Notes under the pieces: generated by a model
Seen by the model: only the letters and a program-made list of their open reading frames with translations
Told to the model about the DNA's origin: nothing
The model's database searches: none
Part shown: positions 24,421 through 34,992 of the stretch, piece by piece
How the letters are laid out: every line of letters starts with the position of its first letter
How positions within the stretch are numbered: position 1 is the first letter of the stretch
Assembly (NCBI GenBank): GCA_016201065.1
Contig: JACQDL010000010.1
Span: 1 to 37,703, forward strand
From: Actinomycetota bacterium
GTDB taxonomy: Bacteria; Actinomycetota; Actinomycetes; Mycobacteriales; JACQDL01
Direction: 5' to 3'
DNA length: 37,703 bases
Position numbers and translations under genes: made by a program

Positions 24421-24863
24421 TGCGGGTGCAGACCGACGACGACGTCTACGCCGTCGACAATCACTGGCTGGGTCCGCCCGGCCGTACGTTCGCCTGGCGG
24501 GCGCGGTACTCCGCCTACGCCGTGTTCGGGGGCGCGCTCCTCCTCGTCCTGGCCATCGAGCGGCGGGCCGGAATCGGGTTCGGCTTCTGGTCGACCGCCT
24601 ACGCCATCCTGATCACCGTCGTGATCACCCGCGCCATGATGGGTCTGGTCAACCACGACCGTCCCGTCCGGACGCTGTTCGTCGTGTTCGCGCATGAGAT
24701 CGCCGCACCGCGCCGGAGCACGGAGGGCCATCGCGGCCTGCTCCAACCACGACGCGTTCCGATTCGTCGCCGTCACCCCGGAATGGAGCTGCTTGCCGAT
24801 GTTCGCCAGGATGCGATCCGGGCGCGCCGAGAAGCCCGCGGAGCGCCCGGCTACCTCGGGTAG
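24421..24863 (+). CDS. VirB3/TcpE-like two-helix membrane protein
   Basis: A 147-residue protein of which the first ~95 residues are convincing. A polar start (VYAVDNHWLGPPGRTFAWRA) is followed by two helices (SAYAVFGGALLLVLAI and STAYAILITVVITRAMM) and HDRPVRTLFVVFAHEIAAPR. This layout is like VirB3/PrgI/TcpE subunits, which precede VirB4 in T4SS operons. The last ~50 residues are Arg-rich, with poorer third-position GC than the overlapping VirB4 frame, so the real end may be earlier or a frameshift may lie near 24700. Homology to TcpE is inferred from position and topology. Confidence 0.6.
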
Positions 24864-27483
24864 CGAGCGGTACACGCCCGACATCGCGGTCCGGGAGATC
24901 GTCGACAACCTCACGATCACCCGGGACCGGATCGTCGCGTGGTATCTGCTCGCCCCGCAGCCGTGGTCGTTCCGCTCCGACCGGCAGCGGGAGAGCGTGA
25001 TCGTCGACGGGGCGATGCGGCTGGCCAAGCTCAACGGTCGGCGGATGCACATGCGACGCACCTCCCGCCCGTACCCGGTGCGGGCCTGGGCCGAGGCACT
25101 CGACCGCAACACACCCGACCCGCTGCCGGGAGTGCCCGGCAACGGGTGGTCGGACTTCGTCGTCTCCGAGCAGATGCACCTGCAGGGCCGCTCGCTGGCC
25201 GACCCGGAGACCTACCTCGGTGTCGCGCTGAGCCGGCGCTCGCCCATGGACCGGCTGCTGCACCGGGCGGCCCGCTGGCGGATGGCGGGCCGGATGATGG
25301 GCCCGATGGCCGACCACGAGCTCGCCGCGCTGGACCGCGAGCTCGCCGAGCTGGACTCGGTGCTGGCCGGACCTGGGCTGGAGGCCATGCCGTGCACGCC
25401 CGGGCAGATGGAGTGGCTGCTGCACCGCTCCTGCTCGCTGGGCATGCCGGCGCCGCTGACCCTCCCCGCGGTGAGATCGGCCCACTGGGTCGGCGAGGAC
25501 ATCGCCGAGTTCACCGACCGGGTGCACTGGTACGCCGAGCCGTATGACCAGGTGCTCACCGTGGCGGGCCAGCACGAGGGGCGGCAGCTCGCCCGCTACG
25601 TCGCGGTGCTCACCTTCGGCCGGATGGGCGAGCTGGACATTCCCGGTGGCTCCGAGCCCTACCTGCAGAAGGCGGACCGGCTGCCCTACCCGGTGGAGTG
25701 GTCGGTGACCTTCGACGTGGTGGACGGACAGCTGATCACCGGTGAGATGCAGCGGCAGATGGCCCGCATCGCCAGCCAGAAACGGCACTACGAGGCGGAG
25801 CACGGAATCCGGGCGCCGCTGTCGCTGGACCGGCAGGCCGCCCGCGCCCTGGAGATCGAGGACGAGCTCGCCTCCGGTTTCGACGGCCTCAACACCCGGG
25901 TGCACGGCTGGTGGCGGTGCGCGGTGTCCGGTCGCACCCGCGCGGAGGCCATGGAACGGGCCCGGCAGGTCACCGACCTCTACGCGCCGACCATCTCGGT
26001 GATCCACCCCTACGACCAGTACCGGATGGCGCGCGAGTTCATCCCCGGCGAGCCACTGGCCAACGCCGCCCACCGCCGCCGGATGTCGGTGATCACCACC
26101 GCCGCGGGGGTGCCGGCGGCCACCGCCGCGGTGGGCGACCGGCGCGGCGTCCACCTCGGTGAGACCTGTACCGCCTCGCGCCGGCCGGTGATGTGGGACC
26201 CGTGGTACGCGATGGAGGTCCGGGAGAAGTCCGGCCTGACCCCGATCGTCGGAGACCTCGGTTCCGGCAAGTCCACCCTGGTCGGGCAGATCGTGTACAA
26301 GACGGTCCGGCAGCGGGTGCCATGGGTGATCCTCGACCCGTCCGGGCCGCTGGCCCGGCTGTGCAAGCTGCCCGAGATCGCCCACCACGCGCGGGCGGTG
26401 AACCTGCTCAACGCCGCCCCCGGCTCGCTGAACCCGTACCGGGTGGTCGCCGAGCCGCGGTTCGAGCACTTCCTGGACGAGCGGGACCCGGAGAAGGCCT
26501 GGCACAAGGCGAAGGCGCTCGCCGGCGCCACCAGACGGTCGCTGACCACCGACATCCTGCGGCAGTGGATGCCGCCGGAGATCGCCGACGACCGCGCCAC
26601 CCGGGTGGCTCTGCTCAAGGCGGTCCGGGCGGTCGGCGGCGAGTCCACCAACCACCCCGGCCTGGTGATCGAGGCGTTGCGGCAGATCGGGGACGGGTTG
26701 TCGGAAGCCGCCCAGGCCGCGGCCGAGTTCCTGGACGCCGCCCGGGAGATGCCGCAGGCCCAGCTCGTCCTGCCCGAGGTGCGCGAGCTCGGCGCCGCCG
26801 ACGAGGACGACCTCGGCGACAACCACGAGTTCTATCTCACCGTGCTGACCATGCCGGGCCTGGTGCTCCCGCTCGACGGCGCGGACCGCCGGGACTGGAC
26901 CGACGAGGAGCGGTTCAGCTTCCCCCTGCTGCACCTGGCCTCCTGGCTGACCCAGCGGTCGATCTACGACCGGGACCGGCACGAGCGCAAGGGCGTGGCC
27001 TTCGACGAGACCTGGGTCCTGACCCGGTTGTCGTCCGGCCGGGCCCTGGGCAACCGGACCGCCCGCGACACCCGGAAGTTCAACACCCGGGCGCTGTGGG
27101 CCTCCCAGAACGGCGGCGACCATCTCGCGGCCGGGATCGGCAACCTGGTCGGCGCCTCCTTCATCGGACGTACCACCGAGGCCGAGGCGCAACGCGACGC
27201 GCTGCGGATGGCCAAGATCGAATGCGGTGTGGGGTACGAGGAGACGCTGGCCAAGCTGTCCCCCCAGTCCAGGCGGGCCGAGGGGCGCAGCGGGTTCCGT
27301 GAGTTCATCTTCGCCGACGGCGACGGTGGCGTGGAGAAGATCCGGATCGACATCGAGGCGCACCCCCAGCTCAAGGCCGCGCTGGACACCACCGCCGACC
27401 CGACCAAGGTCCGCCGGCGGGCCCGCCAGCAGGTGCCGGCCGAAGGCGAGACCGCGAGCGACGAGATCGAGGTGCTCGCGTGA
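24799..27483 (+). CDS. VirB4/TraC-like conjugation-type AAA ATPase
   Basis: An 894-residue ATPase resembling the VirB4 energiser of type IV secretion systems. The N-terminal half (to about residue 470) is the VirB4-type membrane-docking region. The motor domain has Walker A GDLGSGKST (485-493), Walker B VAFDETW (Asp736, Glu737) and the glutamine motif LWASQNGGD. The region between them (DNHEFYLTVLTMPGLVLPL) is an insert. The C-terminus is basic, then acidic. ATG 24799 has GGAG 10 nt upstream; ATG 24694 in the same frame is possible, because codon use already looks coding there. It overlaps the previous gene by 65 bp and the next start by 4 bp. No VirD4-type coupling protein is nearby. Confidence 0.85.
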   Translation: MFARMRSGRAEKPAERPATSGSERYTPDIAVREIVDNLTITRDRIVAWYLLAPQPWSFRSDRQRESVIVDGAMRLAKLNGRRMHMRRTSRPYPVRAWAEALDRNTPDPLPGVPGNGWSDFVVSEQMHLQGRSLADPETYLGVALSRRSPMDRLLHRAARWRMAGRMMGPMADHELAALDRELAELDSVLAGPGLEAMPCTPGQMEWLLHRSCSLGMPAPLTLPAVRSAHWVGEDIAEFTDRVHWYAEPYDQVLTVAGQHEGRQLARYVAVLTFGRMGELDIPGGSEPYLQKADRLPYPVEWSVTFDVVDGQLITGEMQRQMARIASQKRHYEAEHGIRAPLSLDRQAARALEIEDELASGFDGLNTRVHGWWRCAVSGRTRAEAMERARQVTDLYAPTISVIHPYDQYRMAREFIPGEPLANAAHRRRMSVITTAAGVPAATAAVGDRRGVHLGETCTASRRPVMWDPWYAMEVREKSGLTPIVGDLGSGKSTLVGQIVYKTVRQRVPWVILDPSGPLARLCKLPEIAHHARAVNLLNAAPGSLNPYRVVAEPRFEHFLDERDPEKAWHKAKALAGATRRSLTTDILRQWMPPEIADDRATRVALLKAVRAVGGESTNHPGLVIEALRQIGDGLSEAAQAAAEFLDAAREMPQAQLVLPEVRELGAADEDDLGDNHEFYLTVLTMPGLVLPLDGADRRDWTDEERFSFPLLHLASWLTQRSIYDRDRHERKGVAFDETWVLTRLSSGRALGNRTARDTRKFNTRALWASQNGGDHLAAGIGNLVGASFIGRTTEAEAQRDALRMAKIECGVGYEETLAKLSPQSRRAEGRSGFREFIFADGDGGVEKIRIDIEAHPQLKAALDTTADPTKVRRRARQQVPAEGETASDEIEVLA

Positions 27484-29438
27484 GCCGACCGACCCGCCGT
27501 GGCGGGTGGGCCGCTGGTGGCCGGCTCAGGCTGAGGGCGCTCGCCCTCGTGCTCGCCGTCGTGGCCGCGCTCGTCGTCACCCCGGCTGTGGCCTACGCCC
27601 TGCCGGGCGACCCGGAGGCACCCGCGCCCGAGAAGCCGGGCGACGGCACCCTCGGCTGGCTCGACAGCCAGGGCGGCCCGAGCCTCGACGGGTCGGTGTA
27701 CGGCAGCTACGGCTACGCCGGCCTGCGCTGGTACACCTACGACCTTGGTGTCGGCGGCGATCTGCGTGACCCGTGGGCCGTGGTCGACACCGGCTTCGGC
27801 AACTGGATGTTCACCGTGGCGAAGTTCATGGTCGCGAGCGCGAACTCGCTGCACCAGGCCAACCGGCCGGACTCGCTGACCGGCCTGGACCCCGTCCTGA
27901 CCAAGGGCACCTCAACGGTGCACGACGCGTTGTTCCAGCCGTTCCTGCCGATCGCCCTGCTGCTGCTGGCGGTGCTGCTGCTGTGGCGCACGCACCGCTC
28001 GGACCTGCCGGCCAGCATCCGGGCGGTCGGCTGGGCGATCCTGGTGATGACGATCGCGATCGGGCTGTTCCAGTACCCCGTCCGCGCGGTCAACGCCGTC
28101 GACCAGGCCGAGTCGGGGACCATCGCGCAGATCGACAACGGCTTCGCCCAGTCGTCGGGGTTGGCCGGGAACGCGACGCTCGCCCAGAGTGAGACGCTGG
28201 TGGACACCGTGCTCTACCGGCAGTGGCTGCGCGGGGAGTTCGGCAACCCGGACTCGGTCGTGGCCAAGAAGTACGGGCGGGACCTGCTCGACGCGCAGGC
28301 ATACACCCGCAACGAGCGGCTGCTGCTGGACAACCGCCCCGACTCGGCCACCGCGCTGGCGCTGCTGAAGAACGGGAAGTACGTCGACACCGCCGGGCGG
28401 GTCAAGGCCGAAGACCCGACGGCGTACGAGTACCTCAGCGGCCACGGGCACAGCCGGATGGGTGCCGGGTTCGTCGCCGTCGCGGTGGCCGCGCCGACGG
28501 CCGGGTTCCGCGCCGTGGCCGACCTCCTGGTCTTCGCCGCCCGGATCATCCTGCGGCTGCTGGTCATCTTCTTCCCCGCGCTGGCGGTGGCCGGGATCCT
28601 GGTGCCGGGACCGGTGCGCACCGCCTTCGTGGCCGGTGCCGCGGCCCTGGTCAACAGCGTCGTGTTCTCCCTCGGCGCGGGTCTCAACGCGCTCGCCGCG
28701 AACATCCTGCTCGGGCCGGACGTGCGTCTGCCCACCTGGCTGGCGGTGGTCTTCCTCGGCATCATCTCGCTGATCATGTGGCGGGCGTTCAAACCCTTCC
28801 GGCACCTGACCGTGATGGTCAACCCGAACCACAACTTCGCCGCCGGCGCGCTGTCCTTCGGCGCCGCGGGCGGGATGTTCCGCCGGTTCGCCTCGGCCGC
28901 CGCCGGCGCCTACGTGGGCACCCGCGCCGCCCGCGACGACGACGAGCCGGACCCGGTGACCCGCAGGTTCCGGCCAGAGACCCATTCGGTCCCCGATCCC
29001 GGCGGTACCGAGCAGACCGTCCGGGTGACGTCGGTCCGGATGGACACCGACGATGTGGGCCTCCCCGGTGTCGGTGCCAGCTCGCCGCTGGCGTTGCCGG
29101 CGCCCCGCTCCGGCTCCCGGACGGTCGGCGCGCCCCGGGGCCTCACCGGCGGACGCACCGAGGATCTGCGGGTCTTCCTCTCCCCGTCGCACGGCGGCGA
29201 CCACGGCACCGACGGTCGGGCGGCGGTGCACGTGACCGAGACCCTCAGCGGCGAGGATCGGCTCCGCCCGGCTGGCGAGGACGCGGCCTTCCGGGACGTG
29301 TTCCGCCCCGGTCACCGGCCCGAACACGCCGGCCGCACGGAGTCGCTGCGGGCCACCGACGCCGAGGTGGTCGACGGCCGAGAGGTGTACGTGATCTACC
29401 GGCCAGGCGGAGGGATGGAGGCTCGTGATGTCCGTTGA
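27480..29438 (+). CDS. VirB6/TrbL-like polytopic membrane protein
   Basis: A 652-residue protein with an N-terminal signal/anchor segment (LRALALVLAVVAALVV, then AVAYALPGD) and an extracytoplasmic region of about 110 residues. Two helices follow at about 157-202 (FLPIALLLLAVLLLW, AILVMTIAIGLF), then a second extracytoplasmic stretch. A cluster of hydrophobic helices lies at about 325-430 (including LRLLVIFFPALAVAGILV and WLAVVFLGIISLIMW), and a polar, probably cytoplasmic, tail of some 190 residues ends the protein. Placement directly after VirB4 and the topology fit VirB6/TrbL, the T4SS channel component. The GTG start overlaps the VirB4 stop (GTGA). Confidence 0.75.
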   Translation: MSRPTRRGGWAAGGRLRLRALALVLAVVAALVVTPAVAYALPGDPEAPAPEKPGDGTLGWLDSQGGPSLDGSVYGSYGYAGLRWYTYDLGVGGDLRDPWAVVDTGFGNWMFTVAKFMVASANSLHQANRPDSLTGLDPVLTKGTSTVHDALFQPFLPIALLLLAVLLLWRTHRSDLPASIRAVGWAILVMTIAIGLFQYPVRAVNAVDQAESGTIAQIDNGFAQSSGLAGNATLAQSETLVDTVLYRQWLRGEFGNPDSVVAKKYGRDLLDAQAYTRNERLLLDNRPDSATALALLKNGKYVDTAGRVKAEDPTAYEYLSGHGHSRMGAGFVAVAVAAPTAGFRAVADLLVFAARIILRLLVIFFPALAVAGILVPGPVRTAFVAGAAALVNSVVFSLGAGLNALAANILLGPDVRLPTWLAVVFLGIISLIMWRAFKPFRHLTVMVNPNHNFAAGALSFGAAGGMFRRFASAAAGAYVGTRAARDDDEPDPVTRRFRPETHSVPDPGGTEQTVRVTSVRMDTDDVGLPGVGASSPLALPAPRSGSRTVGAPRGLTGGRTEDLRVFLSPSHGGDHGTDGRAAVHVTETLSGEDRLRPAGEDAAFRDVFRPGHRPEHAGRTESLRATDAEVVDGREVYVIYRPGGGMEARDVR

Positions 29439-30018
29439 CGGGTTCGGTCGGATCTGGCGCTGGCCGCTGTACACACCGCGCCGGTTCTTCTCGGTGCTGC
29501 TCTCCCTCCTGATCCTGATCGCCCTCTCCAACATGATCTTCGGAAAGCACGGCGGGGTCCGGCCGCCCGGCGCGGCGGCCGCAGCCGGACCGGCCGCCAC
29601 CACGGCACCGACCGTCCCACCCGGGAGCGTGCCCGGTGACACGCCGACCATCCCGGTCGTGGAGCCGCCGCTCACCGTGTCACCGCTGGTGTCCCCGCAA
29701 CCGGCCGGGCAGGACGCCGCGCGGCAGGTCGCCGACACCGCGACCGCGTTCACCCGCGCCTGGGCCGACCACACCCGGCCGGTGGCCCAGTGGCTGGCGC
29801 AGGTGACCTCTTTCGCCGACCCGGAGTTCGCCGCGCAGCTGCAGACCACCGACCCGGCCAACGTCCCGGCCAACGCGGTGACGGGCGCCGCACAGCCGGT
29901 CGTCGTCAACTACGCCAGCGCCTCGGTCGAGGTGCCGACCGACGCGGGCGTGGTCGTCGTGGTCCTCGTCAACGACGGCCGCAGGTGGCTGGTCACCGAC
30001 ATCAGGCCGAAGCGGTGA
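29428..30018 (+). CDS. VirB8/TcpC-like single-pass membrane protein
   Basis: A 196-residue protein with a short cytoplasmic start and one membrane helix (FFSVLLSLLILIALSNMIF, about 20-38). A Pro/Thr/Val-rich linker follows, then an extracytoplasmic domain from about residue 95 (AARQVADTATAFTRAWADH to RRWLVTDIRPKR). Its helix-then-sheet order suits an NTF2-like fold as in VirB8 or the Gram-positive TcpC. This assignment rests on topology and context, not on a diagnostic motif. ATG 29428 is preceded by GGAGGGATGGAGG and overlaps the previous gene by 11 bp. Confidence 0.65.
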   Translation: MSVDGFGRIWRWPLYTPRRFFSVLLSLLILIALSNMIFGKHGGVRPPGAAAAAGPAATTAPTVPPGSVPGDTPTIPVVEPPLTVSPLVSPQPAGQDAARQVADTATAFTRAWADHTRPVAQWLAQVTSFADPEFAAQLQTTDPANVPANAVTGAAQPVVVNYASASVEVPTDAGVVVVVLVNDGRRWLVTDIRPKR

Positions 30019-31049
30019 GCGCGCCCCCGCTGAGCCTCGACCGGCCAGCCGGCGGCGACCTGCTGGCCCGCCGGAGCCGAGGCCGGCGCCGGTTGCTCCT
30101 GCTGCTGGTCGCCGCGCCAGCCATCGCGGTGGTGATCGTGGTCACCCTGCTCGCCGGCCTGATCGGCGCCGGCGTGACCGGCCCCGCCATCGGGTTCGGC
30201 TCGCTGGCATTCGATCCGAACTCCACCGCACCGATCACGGTCAACGACCCGCGGCTGGCCGACCTCAACCAGGAGCAGCTGCACAACGCGGTGAAAATCA
30301 TCGCCACCGGGATGCAGCTGGCGACCCCACCCCGGGCCTGGATCGTCGCGCTGGCCACGGCCAGCCAGGAGTCCAGCCTGGTCAACGTCGACCATGGCGA
30401 CCGGGACTCGCTCGGTCTGTTCCAGCAACGCCCCAGCCAGGGCTGGGGCACGCCGGTACAGATCATGGACCCGGCCTACGCGACCCAGCAGTTCCTGCAG
30501 CGGCTGCTCCAGGTCCCGCACTGGCAGAACCTGCCGCTGACCGTCGCCGCCCAGACCGTGCAGCGCTCGGCGTTCCCGAACGCCTACGCCCGATGGGAGC
30601 GGCGCGCCGCCGCCCTGGTCGAGGATCTGGTGCAGTCGCTGCCCGCGACCGGCCCCATCAACAGCACGCTCGTCCGCACCACGATCACCTTCGCCCGCCA
30701 GCAGCTGGGCAAGCCGTACCTGTGGGGGGCCACCGGGCCGGACTCCTTCGACTGCTCGGGGCTGACGCTTCGAGCCTGGCAGGCCGCCGGCGTGCTGCTG
30801 CCCCGGACCTCACGCGAGCAGTGGAACGCCGGACAGTACCTGCCGGTCAGCCGCGCCCAAGCCGGTGACCTGCTGTTCTGGGCCTACGACACCGGCGATC
30901 CGGGCACGATCCACCATGTCGCCATCTACCTGGGCAACGGCACCATCGTCGAGGCCCAGCAGGCCGGCGTGCCGGTACAGATCCGACCGTTCTCCTTCGC
31001 CGAAGGTGGGTTGATGCGGTACGCCGTGCGGGTGTCCCCGACGCACTGA
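30015..31049 (+). CDS. Membrane-anchored lysozyme-like plus NlpC/P60 (C40) peptidoglycan hydrolase
   Basis: A 344-residue protein with a basic N-terminus and one membrane helix (about 27-50). A lysozyme/transglycosylase-like domain follows with ATASQESSL (catalytic Glu119) and SLGLFQQRPSQGWGTP. The C-terminal NlpC/P60 domain has catalytic Cys247 (DSFDCSGLTLRAW) and His301 (IHHVAIYLGNG). Both wall-cutting activities face outward. T4SS operons usually include such a hydrolase (VirB1, or bifunctional TcpG-like enzymes in Gram-positives) to open a path through the wall. The GTG overlaps the previous stop (GTGA). It is the last gene, followed by two hairpins. Confidence 0.88.
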   Translation: MSAPPLSLDRPAGGDLLARRSRGRRRLLLLLVAAPAIAVVIVVTLLAGLIGAGVTGPAIGFGSLAFDPNSTAPITVNDPRLADLNQEQLHNAVKIIATGMQLATPPRAWIVALATASQESSLVNVDHGDRDSLGLFQQRPSQGWGTPVQIMDPAYATQQFLQRLLQVPHWQNLPLTVAAQTVQRSAFPNAYARWERRAAALVEDLVQSLPATGPINSTLVRTTITFARQQLGKPYLWGATGPDSFDCSGLTLRAWQAAGVLLPRTSREQWNAGQYLPVSRAQAGDLLFWAYDTGDPGTIHHVAIYLGNGTIVEAQQAGVPVQIRPFSFAEGGLMRYAVRVSPTH

Positions 31050-31060
31050 ACCGGATCACC

Positions 31061-31105
31061 GCCGCCGTTGGCCACCACGGCGGCCGGCGGGAGGCTCGCC
31101 GGCCG
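31061..31105. terminator. Two consecutive perfect hairpins
   Basis: GCCGCCGT (31061-31068) pairs with ACGGCGGC (31077-31084). CGGCCGGCG (31081-31089) pairs with CGCCGGCCG (31097-31105). The two stems share 31081-31084, so they exclude each other. They lie between the T4SS-like operon and the mshC promoter and probably terminate the upstream transcript; no T tract follows. Confidence 0.6.
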
Positions 31106-31110
31106 CCAGG

Positions 31111-31116
31111 TAGCGT
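31111..31116 (+). promoter_or_regulatory. Putative -10 box, leaderless mshC
   Basis: TAGCGT lies 6 nt before ATG 31123, with no ribosome binding site. Its presence separates mshC expression from the T4SS-like operon upstream. Confidence 0.55.
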
Positions 31117-31122
31117 GATGCC

Positions 31123-32349
31123 ATGCAGTCCTGGCCTCGCCCGAATGTTCCGCGGTTGCCCGGAACCGGTCAGCCCTTGCGGCTGCATGACACCGCCACG
31201 GGCGAGATCCGGCCGACCGCCCCCGGCGCCACCGCGCGGATGTACGTCTGCGGCATCACGCCCTACGACGCCACCCACCTCGGGCACGCCGCGACCTACC
31301 TGGCCTTCGACCTGATCCACCGGCTCTGGCTGGACGCCGGGCACGACGTGCACTACGTGCAGAACGTCACCGACGTCGACGACCCGCTGCTGGAGCGTGC
31401 CGCGCAGACCGGCGAGGAGTGGTCCGTGCTGGCGGCACGGGAGATCGAGCTGTTCCGGACCGACATGACCGCGCTGCGGATCCTGCCACCCCGGGAGTAC
31501 GTCGGCGCGGTCGAGACCGTCGGCGAGGTCGCGGACGGTGTCAGCCGGCTGCTGGCGTCCGGCGCCGCCTACCTGGTCGACGACGACCTGTACTTCTCCC
31601 TCGAGGCGGCGCCCCGGTTTGGCTACCAGTCCGGGCTGGACACCGCCTCGATGCTGACGCTGGCCGCCCAGCGGGGCGGCGACCCGGAGCGGGCCGGGAA
31701 GAAGGACCCGCTGGACCCGCTGCTCTGGCGCGCCGCCCGACCGGGGGAGCCAGCCTGGGACTCCGAGCTCGGTCCCGGCCGGCCGGGCTGGCACATCGAG
31801 TGCGCGGTGATCGCGCTCAACCGCCTCGGTGATGTCATCGACCTCCAGGGTGGCGGGGCCGACCTGGCCTTCCCGCACCACGAGATGTCCGCCGCGCACG
31901 CGGAGTGTCTCACCGGGACGTGGCCGTTCGCGCGGCACTACGTGCACGCCGGAATGGTGTGCCTGGACGGCGAGAAGATGTCCAAGAGCCGGGGCAACCT
32001 GGTGCTCGTCTCGCGACTGCGGGAGTCCGGCGTCGACCCGGCGGCCATCCGGCTGGCGTTGCTGGCCGAGCACTACCGGGCCGACCGGAGCTGGACCTCG
32101 GAGCGTCTGGCGCAGGCCCAGGACCGGCTGACCCGATGGCGAGCCGCGGTGGACCGGCCCGCCGGACCGGGCGCCGCACCACTGCTGGCCGAGGTGCGCG
32201 CCCTGCTTGCCGATGACCTGGCCACGCCGGCCGCGCTGGCGGCGGTGGACCGCTGGGCGGCTGAGGCGACGACCTACGGCGGTTCCGCCGCGGCCGCGCC
32301 GGGCCTGGTCCGGGAGCTGGTGGACGCCCTGCTCGGCGTCGCCCTGTAG
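31123..32349 (+). CDS. mshC: Cysteine:GlcN-Ins ligase MshC (mycothiol biosynthesis)
   Basis: A 408-residue paralogue of cysteinyl-tRNA synthetase that joins cysteine, via cysteinyl-AMP, to glucosaminyl-inositol, the third step of mycothiol synthesis. The zinc Cys43 (MYVCGITPY), the HIGH-type motif HLGH (52-55) and the KMSKS motif (285-289) are all present. It lacks the tRNA-binding C-terminal domain of CysS, so the length fits MshC. It starts from a leaderless promoter. Its stop codon lies at the edge of a 76-bp repeat copied from a flavin reductase gene. Confidence 0.95.
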   Translation: MQSWPRPNVPRLPGTGQPLRLHDTATGEIRPTAPGATARMYVCGITPYDATHLGHAATYLAFDLIHRLWLDAGHDVHYVQNVTDVDDPLLERAAQTGEEWSVLAAREIELFRTDMTALRILPPREYVGAVETVGEVADGVSRLLASGAAYLVDDDLYFSLEAAPRFGYQSGLDTASMLTLAAQRGGDPERAGKKDPLDPLLWRAARPGEPAWDSELGPGRPGWHIECAVIALNRLGDVIDLQGGGADLAFPHHEMSAAHAECLTGTWPFARHYVHAGMVCLDGEKMSKSRGNLVLVSRLRESGVDPAAIRLALLAEHYRADRSWTSERLAQAQDRLTRWRAAVDRPAGPGAAPLLAEVRALLADDLATPAALAAVDRWAAEATTYGGSAAAAPGLVRELVDALLGVAL

Positions 32350-32418
32350 TACGGAAGGGTGTAGCTCGTGCCGGCGGCGGTGACGCGGTTGCCGGTCACC
32401 TGCATGAGCGGGTTCAGG

Positions 32419-32424
<6 letters not shown>
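32349..32424 (+). repeat. 76-bp direct repeat, copy A (flavin reductase 3'-end fragment)
   Basis: This 76-bp segment matches 36251-36326 with three differences by eye. It corresponds to the last ~25 codons of the flavin reductase gene at 36236-36832 (minus strand, RDLNPLMQVTGNR to TSYTLPY). It starts at the last base of the mshC stop codon and contains the stop codon of the UvrA-like gene. With copy B it brackets the UvrA-VOC-AraC segment. Confidence 0.85.
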
Positions 32425-34854
<2,430 letters not shown>

Positions 34855-34925
34855 CGTGTCTCCCTCCGTTGGGCGGGGCCGCCTTCACGGTCCCCGTCGG
34901 CGTCGCCTGGCTCGATCTGGCCAGC

Positions 34926-34991
34926 GTCGGTCTGCGGCGGCACGCCGAGCAGGGCGGCGTACACCGCCTTGGCCGTCGCCAGGTCGGACGG
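34926..34991 (-). pseudogene. Fragment of a second VOC/glyoxalase gene
   Basis: Between the VOC gene and the UvrA-like gene, the minus strand encodes SDLATAKAVYAALLGVPPQTD. This is typical of the first alpha helix and following loop of VOC domain proteins (D-x-AKA-x-Y). No start codon precedes it and similarity ends after about 21 residues. It is a remnant of another VOC gene joined directly behind the stop of the intact one. Confidence 0.5.
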
Positions 34992-34992
34992 C

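Noticed and set aside
24649-27363. 904-codon open frame on the minus strand
   Set aside because: Antisense to the VirB4-like gene, low complexity, no motifs; a GC artefact.
27912-29909. 665-codon open frame on the minus strand
   Set aside because: Antisense to the VirB6-like and VirB8-like genes; no recognisable protein features.
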